The notes beneath the pieces were generated by a model, which saw only the letters and a list, made by a program, of their open reading frames with translations, had not been told where the DNA came from and ran no database searches. Below are positions 28,174-33,754 of a stretch of 33,754 nucleotides of DNA, in pieces (within the stretch, counting starts at the first letter, position 1; each line of letters starts with the position of its first letter). The position numbers and the translations under genes are program-made. The DNA comes from Rhodobacterales bacterium. GTDB lineage: Bacteria; Pseudomonadota; Alphaproteobacteria; Rhodobacterales; Rhodobacteraceae. The stretch is from assembly GCA_030950105.1 (NCBI GenBank), contig JAUZRV010000149.1, forward strand, positions 1 through 33,754, given 5' to 3'.

Positions 28174-28561
28174 GATCCGCGGCCTTTATAAATGTTGCAC
28201 CTGTTTTAAACCAATTGCCGCGCTTAGAAAACCCGTCAAACCATCTGCGGTGATATTGCCACCTGCGGTGATTTGGCATGTGCACGCGGGGTTGACTTTT
28301 GGCGCGCCATATCCCATCTGGTGCCTTGACGTGATGTTTTCATGCCGCGTGAGCAATCAAGAGTGACCCGGAATACGACCGAGGTCCCCAAAACATCACT
28401 TTCGTTCCCAAAATCACGCGTGGGTTCAAGTGTAAGTCGGCGATCGGGCAATGATGTCTTGGTGGCTTTGGTCTGGCACAACCCCGTTCGTGGCGTCCCT
28501 CAGTTGGGGGCGTCGTGATATTTATGATGTGCGCAACTGTTTGCGCCGAAGGAAAAAGAAA

Positions 28562-29863
28562 TTGAATCAATTTGAAGAAATGGGTCTGCCCAAACATCTG
28601 GTCACGCGTTTGACCACACTTGGCATGACCGAACCGACCCCGATTCAGGGCCGCGCCATTCCCTATGCGCTTGACGGGCGCGATGTGATGGGGCTGGCCC
28701 AGACCGGCACCGGAAAAACCGCCGCTTTTGGCCTGCCGCTGATTGCGCAGATGCTCGAAGATGGCAAACGTCCCCAGAGCAAAGTGGTGCGTGGGCTGGT
28801 GCTTGCGCCAACCCGCGAACTTGCCAATCAAATCGCCGAATCCCTGCGGGATCTGGTGATGGGTACCCCGCTCAAGGTGGGTATTGTTGTGGGCGGCGCC
28901 GGAATTGGCGGGCAAATCAAACGGCTCGAACGCGGGCTTGATTTGTTGGTGGCAACACCGGGGCGGTTGCTCGATCTTTTGGATCGCCGCGCGCTGACCT
29001 TGGACCAAACCACGTTTCTGGTGCTGGACGAAGCCGATCAAATGCTTGATCTCGGGTTTATTCATGCCCTGCGCAAAATTGCCGGTCTGCTGCCGGAAAA
29101 ACGTCAAACCATGTTGTTTTCCGCCACCATGCCGAAAAATATGGCCGAATTGTCGAAATCCTATTTGACCAACCCGATGCGGGTCGAAGTGGCCCCACCC
29201 GGTAAAGTCGCTGATAAAATCACCCAATCGGTGCATTTCATCGCCAAGGCCGAGAAAATGAAACTGCTGATCGAATTGCTCGATGCGCACCGCGATGAAT
29301 TGGCGTTGGTCTTTGGGCGCACCAAACATGGCTGCGAAAAAATGAAACGCACCTTGGAAAAGGCCGGTTACGCCGCCGATTCCATCCACGGCAACAAATC
29401 CCAAGGTCAACGTGAACGCGCCTTGCGCGCCTTCAAAGCCGGTGAAACCCGGGTGTTGGTAGCCACAGATGTGGCGGCGCGGGGTCTTGATATCCCGCTG
29501 GTGCGTCATGTTTATAACTACGATCTGCCCAATGTGCCGGAAAACTATGTCCACCGTATTGGCCGCACCGCGCGTGCCGGTGCCGATGGCGCGGCGGTGG
29601 CATTTTGTGCGCCTGATGAAATGGGCGAACTAAAAGACATCCAGAAAACCATGGGCATTTCAATCCCGATTGCCTCGGGTCGCCCTTGGGAAGCGATTGA
29701 TGCCCCAAGCAAACCCAAAGGTCGCGGCGGTCGCCGTGGCACAGGTGGCGGTGGTGGCCGTCCGGGCGGCGCATCTAGCGGCAAACCCGCTGGCAAACCC
29801 GGCGGCCAACGCAATCGCCGTCGCGGCCCCGCGCGCGGCAAAGGTGGCCCAAAAGCCGCCTAA
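28562..29863 (+). CDS. DEAD-box RNA helicase (RhlE-like) with Gly/Arg-rich tail
   Basis: NQFEEMGLPKHLVTRLTTLGMTEPTPIQGRAIPYALDGRDVMGLAQTGTGKTAAFGLPL; VLDEADQMLDLGF; SATMP; HRIGRTARAG. Likely TTG start at 28562 after aaggaaaaagaaa (alternative ATG at 28583); track start at 28451 is unlikely. Confidence 0.93.
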   Translation: MNQFEEMGLPKHLVTRLTTLGMTEPTPIQGRAIPYALDGRDVMGLAQTGTGKTAAFGLPLIAQMLEDGKRPQSKVVRGLVLAPTRELANQIAESLRDLVMGTPLKVGIVVGGAGIGGQIKRLERGLDLLVATPGRLLDLLDRRALTLDQTTFLVLDEADQMLDLGFIHALRKIAGLLPEKRQTMLFSATMPKNMAELSKSYLTNPMRVEVAPPGKVADKITQSVHFIAKAEKMKLLIELLDAHRDELALVFGRTKHGCEKMKRTLEKAGYAADSIHGNKSQGQRERALRAFKAGETRVLVATDVAARGLDIPLVRHVYNYDLPNVPENYVHRIGRTARAGADGAAVAFCAPDEMGELKDIQKTMGISIPIASGRPWEAIDAPSKPKGRGGRRGTGGGGGRPGGASSGKPAGKPGGQRNRRRGPARGKGGPKAA

Positions 29864-29871
29864 ACCACAAT

Positions 29872-29908
29872 AAAAAAGGGGCGTCGCACATCGCAACGCC
29901 CCTTTTTT
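29872..29908. terminator. Intrinsic (bidirectional-capable) terminator after the helicase gene
   Basis: AAAAAAGGGGCGT-cgcacatcgca-ACGCCCCTTTTTT, perfect 13-bp arms with A6/T6 flanks. Confidence 0.92.
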
Positions 29909-29992
29909 CATGCCATGCCACAAGTGAAACGCAAATGGGGCGCGCCGCTTGGGGTTTCTTTTTCGTCTAAATATCCAAATCCCGACCGCCCC

Positions 29993-30882
29993 TCAGGTGC
30001 TTGGTTTACGGTTGATAAACACCAATCCCAACGCCACCAAAACCAATCCGCCAAATATCTCGCCACCGATGTCTTCACCCAATAACATCCACCCCATCAA
30101 GACGCTAAACGCGGGCGATAGAAAACTAAAACTGGCCACGCCGGACGCCGGATAACGCTTCATCAGGAAGAACCAGAACAAATAGCCAAAACTGGCCACG
30201 GCAAACACCTGAAACAACAATCCGGCGAAATGGATCGGGGCAAGGTCGCGCAAAAGCGGTCCGAAAAACGGCGCAAACACCATAAGCAGGACCGAAGACA
30301 CCGCCAATTGCCACAACAACTGCACCTCGGGTTTTTCTTGCGCCAACGCGGTCACCCGCACCGTCAATGCAATCCCGCCCCAGCCAAGTGCGGCCCCCAA
30401 TGCCGCCAAATCCCCAATGAGATTGGCCTCGCCGTTGTCGCGATCCACCAAAACCCAGATCACGCCGGCCATCGCCAACAACAGACCAAACCCGCGCACC
30501 CGCGTCAGGCGCTCGCCCTCGATCCAGAAATGCGCAGCCAAAGCCAGAAACACCGGCATCGAATAGAAAATAATGCTGGCGCGCGACACCGCCGTAAGAT
30601 CAAGCGCAATATAGAGACAGACAAATTCTGCGGTGAACAACAGCCCCGCCAAAACGCCCGCCATCGCCAACGCACGTGACGGGCGGGTGATCACAATGCC
30701 GCGTATCCGCATCCAGACCAGCAACACACACACAGCGCCAAAACCGACCGCAACGCAGCAAGAAACACCGGCTGAAATCCGGCATTGGTGGTTTTGATCA
30801 CCACTTGGTTAAAGGCTAGAACCACCGCGAACCCGATAAGGGCGATTGCGCCGATGCCGTCTATTTTGTCTTTGCGTTCCAT
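29993..30882 (-). pseudogene. EamA/DMT-family transporter interrupted by a frameshift at a (TG)5 tract (pseudogene, phase-variable gene or sequence error)
   Basis: N-terminal frame MERKDKIDGIGAIALIGFAVVLAFNQVVIKTTNAGFQPVFLAALRSVLALCV|CCWSGCGYAAL* and C-terminal frame ...LLVWMRIRGIVITRPSRALAMAGVLAGLLFTAEFVCLYIALDLTAVSRASIIFYSMPVFLAL... join into one EamA protein if 2 nt are removed (or 1 added) at the CACACACACA tract, 30725-30734. Confidence 0.85.
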
Positions 30883-30922
30883 CTCGCCACTTGGCGACAC
30901 ATCGGGCAAGGCGTCAAGCGCC

Positions 30923-31570
30923 CTATTTGCGAAACCGGCCAAAGAACCGCGGGAAAAAGCGCGGATTGCGCCGCACAAAATCGCCAATCACCCCCGGTAA
31001 TCCGCTTCTGTCGCGTCCTTTTAAATATATATACCCCGATCCGGCCCCGATAAACGCCCCAAGCATATCCATGATCAAATCACCCATCGTATCCAAAAGA
31101 CCGGATTTCTGCATGTTAAGGCCAAAGGACTGATCCATCAAAAATTCGAAAACTTCCCAAATCACTCCGATGGCTATGGCAAAGCAAAACGCAAATACCG
31201 CAATGGCAAAATGCGGGGCGGCAAAACGGTCGCCTTGGAACATCATGAACACCAGAACAAACCCGATCAACCCGAACCCCGCGGCCGACCCGCCGTGCAG
31301 CATGATATCCCACCACCAGAACCTGTTATAAAAATCATAGGCCTCGCCAAGGAAAAGCGTGCCGGCGACAAACAGAACCACCGCCGCGATAAACACCGGC
31401 GGCACCGTAATATTGGCCCAACGCGCCACCAGAAGCGGGGCCACCGAAACCGCCAACGTGATCAACGCCAAAAATCCGAGCGAATAATGCCCCGTAACCA
31501 GCGCCCCGAAAGCCAGAACCGCCAGCAACGTCCAGATAATTTGGGTAAGCAGGCTTTGCGTGCGAAACAC
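30923..31570 (-). CDS. Integral membrane protein, DUF2238/YjdF-like
   Basis: WWWDIMLHGGSAAGFGLIGFVLVFMMF ... GVIWEVFEFLMDQSFGLNMQKSGLLDTMGDLIMDMLGAFIGA. Start uncertain: GTG at 31570 chosen; the track's TTG at 31627 would overlap the divergent gene. Confidence 0.75.
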   Translation of the reverse strand: MFRTQSLLTQIIWTLLAVLAFGALVTGHYSLGFLALITLAVSVAPLLVARWANITVPPVFIAAVVLFVAGTLFLGEAYDFYNRFWWWDIMLHGGSAAGFGLIGFVLVFMMFQGDRFAAPHFAIAVFAFCFAIAIGVIWEVFEFLMDQSFGLNMQKSGLLDTMGDLIMDMLGAFIGAGSGYIYLKGRDRSGLPGVIGDFVRRNPRFFPRFFGRFRK

Positions 31571-31607
31571 CGATGACAACCTCTCTGATTGGTCCCATAT
31601 AGACTGT

Positions 31608-32327
31608 ATGAAGGACGCCTCGGTCAAAATAGCAAGCTATAACCTGCAAAAATGTGTCGGACTGGATTTACGCCGCCGCCCGTCGCGGTCTTTGCAAGTG
31701 ATTGACGCAATCGGGGCCTCGATTGTGGTGCTGCAAGAGGCCGACAAACGGTTGGCCCCGCGCCCCGCCGCCTTGCCCGCCGATATGGTGACCGATGCCG
31801 GTTGGGATATCATTCCCTTTGCCGCGCAGGCCAATACCGGCGGCTCGCTTGGGTATCACGGCAATGCGATGTTGATCCGCCCCGATATAACGGTCGAAAG
31901 CTGCGGCCATATCGCCCTACCGGGGTTAGAGCCGCGCGGCGCGATATTTGCCGATCTGGACACGCCGATCGGGGCGTTGCGGGTGGTTGGTTTGCACCTT
32001 GGATTGATCCGGCGGTTCCGTCTGTTACAGGTCGCTGCCATTGTCCGGCATCTGCGCGACCTTGCGCCACGGCCCACCCTTCTTGCCGGTGATTTCAACG
32101 AATGGGGAAATGGGCGCGCTATGGACACAATGGCGCAAGGTGTTGATTTCCTTCCCGCAATGGCAAGTTTCCCGGCCCCGCGCCCGATTGCGGCGCTTGA
32201 CCGGTTTGCTATCAGTGACGATTTGCGCGCCACCGCCCAAGGCGTGCATATTGCGCGCCCCGCCCGCGTTGCATCGGACCATCTACCGGCGTGGGTTGAT
32301 CTGGGGCGATCCGGCGCGCCACAGTAA
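31608..32327 (+). CDS. Endonuclease/exonuclease/phosphatase-family protein
   Basis: MKDASVKIASYNLQKCVGLDLRRRPSRSLQVIDAIGASIVVLQEAD ... LRVVGLHLGL ... PTLLAGDFNEWG ... ASDHLPAWVDL. Confidence 0.92.
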   Translation: MKDASVKIASYNLQKCVGLDLRRRPSRSLQVIDAIGASIVVLQEADKRLAPRPAALPADMVTDAGWDIIPFAAQANTGGSLGYHGNAMLIRPDITVESCGHIALPGLEPRGAIFADLDTPIGALRVVGLHLGLIRRFRLLQVAAIVRHLRDLAPRPTLLAGDFNEWGNGRAMDTMAQGVDFLPAMASFPAPRPIAALDRFAISDDLRATAQGVHIARPARVASDHLPAWVDLGRSGAPQ

Positions 32328-32399
32328 CCGGATCACAGCTGGAAGCGATGCGCCTTCCGTGATAGATTGGTTGAAACGCGCATAAAACAGGGCAGGCAC

Positions 32400-33656
32400 A
32401 TGAGCATTTTGCAAATTACTTCTCTTCTCATCGTGCTTGCGGGCGTGTTTGGGTCGATCAACTATCTTTTTCTGAAACTGCCGTCTTCTATCGGTATCCT
32501 GATCGTGGCTTTGTTTGCCTCTTTCGGGGTTTTGGGGGTCGATTATTTTTTTCCGGCGCTTGGCATGGCCGACGGATTGCGCAGCGTCGTCTACAGCATT
32601 GATTTTTCCGATGCGCTGCTTGAAGGCATGTTGGGCCTGCTGCTGTTTGCCGGTGCCTTGCACGTCAAATTATCGGATTTGCGGCGTGAATGGGTGGCGG
32701 TATTTCTAATGGCGACCATCGGCATTGGCCTGTCCACGGCGGTGGTCGGGTTCGGGTTTTCATGGCTCACCGGCATGCCGTTGATTGTGGCGCTGGTGTT
32801 TGGCGCATTGATTTCGCCGACCGATCCGGTGGCGGTTCTGGGGGTGTTGCGCGAGGCCAATCTGCCCAAATCCCTCGAAACCAAGATCGCCGGTGAATCG
32901 CTGTTCAATGACGGTGTCGGCTATGTGGTGTTTCTGGTTCTGGTCGGGATTGCCTTTCCGGTGATGAACCACGGGGCGGGCGACGAAAGCGTGCTGTTTT
33001 CTGCTGGAAAACTATTCCTGCAAGAGGCGGGCGGCGGCGCGGTTCTCGGGCTTGTTCTTGGCTGGTTGACGTTTCGGGTGATGCGCCGGATTGACGATTA
33101 TTCGCTTGAGGTGCTGATTACCTTGGGGTTGGCGTTTGGCGGTTACGAACTCGCGGTGTTCCTGCATGTGTCGGCACCGATTATGGCGGTCTGTGCCGGA
33201 TTGTTGATCGGCGACATTGGCACCAAACATGGCATGTCCGAAGAAACCCGCAAATATGTCGAGGCGTTTTGGAAATTGATTGATGAAATCCTCAATGCGG
33301 TGCTGTTCCTGTTGATCGGGTTTGAAGTGTTCGCCGTGGCGTTCAAGGCCGAATTCATGACCTCGGCGATACTGGCGATTGCGTTGGCGTTGACGGCCCG
33401 ATTGATCGCGGTGGCGGTGCCGGTTATGATTCTAAAACCGTTCCGCACGTTCTCGCAAGGGGTGGTGCCGATTATGACATGGGGCGGCCTCAAGGGCGGG
33501 ATTTCGGTGGCTTTGGCGCTGTCCTTGCCTGAAGGCGAATGGAAGCCGCTGATCCTGACGTCGACCTATGTGATCGTTATTTTCTCTATTGTTGTGCAGG
33601 GGTTAACCGTGGCACGGGTGGCAAATCGTATGGGGCGCGAACCGGATTTGATGTGA
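32400..33656 (+). CDS. CPA1/NhaP-type sodium:proton antiporter
   Basis: MSILQITSLLIVLAGVFGSINYLFLKLPSSIGILIVALFASFGVLG; ALISPTDPVAVLGVLREANLPKSLETKIAGESLFNDGVGYVVFLVL, typical CPA1 motif. Confidence 0.95.
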   Translation: MSILQITSLLIVLAGVFGSINYLFLKLPSSIGILIVALFASFGVLGVDYFFPALGMADGLRSVVYSIDFSDALLEGMLGLLLFAGALHVKLSDLRREWVAVFLMATIGIGLSTAVVGFGFSWLTGMPLIVALVFGALISPTDPVAVLGVLREANLPKSLETKIAGESLFNDGVGYVVFLVLVGIAFPVMNHGAGDESVLFSAGKLFLQEAGGGAVLGLVLGWLTFRVMRRIDDYSLEVLITLGLAFGGYELAVFLHVSAPIMAVCAGLLIGDIGTKHGMSEETRKYVEAFWKLIDEILNAVLFLLIGFEVFAVAFKAEFMTSAILAIALALTARLIAVAVPVMILKPFRTFSQGVVPIMTWGGLKGGISVALALSLPEGEWKPLILTSTYVIVIFSIVVQGLTVARVANRMGREPDLM

Positions 33657-33754
33657 TATAGGGCGATTTGGCCGCATTTACCGACGTGGCGTGCGCTGAT
33701 AATTCATATGCTATGGACAGGGCGATTTACTGAAGGTTAGAAAGTTGTTGCAAA

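Noticed and set aside
28340-29554. 404-aa minus-strand ORF over the helicase
   Set aside because: Antisense shadow of the DEAD-box gene; no domain signature.
31335-31649. Alternative minus-strand ORF rich in Gly/Ala (104 aa)
   Set aside because: Out-of-frame reading of the DUF2238-like membrane protein gene.
1-33754. CRISPR array, tRNA/rRNA, transposase, prophage or toxin-antitoxin genes
   Set aside because: Looked for direct-repeat arrays, cloverleaf-like sequences and characteristic protein motifs by eye; none found. A tool-based scan (tRNAscan-SE, CRISPR finder, ISfinder) would be decisive.

Overview
The window looks like chromosomal DNA of an alphaproteobacterium, probably Rhodobacteraceae-like judging from gene content and protein similarity recalled from memory. 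It is densely packed with about 31 genes, mostly housekeeping or metabolic. From left to right: MORN-repeat protein (-, truncated at the left edge and missing from the ORF track), nadE, DUF1289/ruvX/ccmI (-), a sarcosine oxidase operon (soxB-[small ORF]-soxD-soxA-soxG), a small secreted protein, Fe/Mn superoxide dismutase, RarD-type transporter, LysM envelope protein, a two-subunit molybdenum hydroxylase (-) with a divergent TetR regulator, kynU-GNAT-kynA (-), a short isoprenylcysteine-methyltransferase-like protein, pntA-pntB, a Hint-domain protein, a DJ-1/PfpI protein, an alpha/beta-hydrolase-like protein, a Fur-family regulator (-), an RhlE-like DEAD-box helicase, a frameshifted EamA transporter (-), a DUF2238-like membrane protein (-), an endonuclease/exonuclease/phosphatase-family protein and a CPA1 Na+/H+ antiporter. 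I saw no tRNA, rRNA, CRISPR array, transposase or prophage, and no convincing multigene novel system. The items most worth a second look are: (1) a low-GC ~109-aa ORF embedded between soxB and soxD with overlapping start and stop; (2) an EamA transporter split by a frameshift exactly at a (TG)5 tract; (3) paired GCGTTTCG/CGAAACGC hairpins in the GNAT-kynA gap, one of which supplies the GNAT C-terminal codons; (4) a 63-bp element with 13-bp perfect inverted ends between the TetR gene and kynA; (5) a TGTCA operator-like cluster in the TetR/molybdenum hydroxylase divergent region; (6) a shared GCGCAA-N4-TTGCG dyad just upstream of two unrelated start sites.
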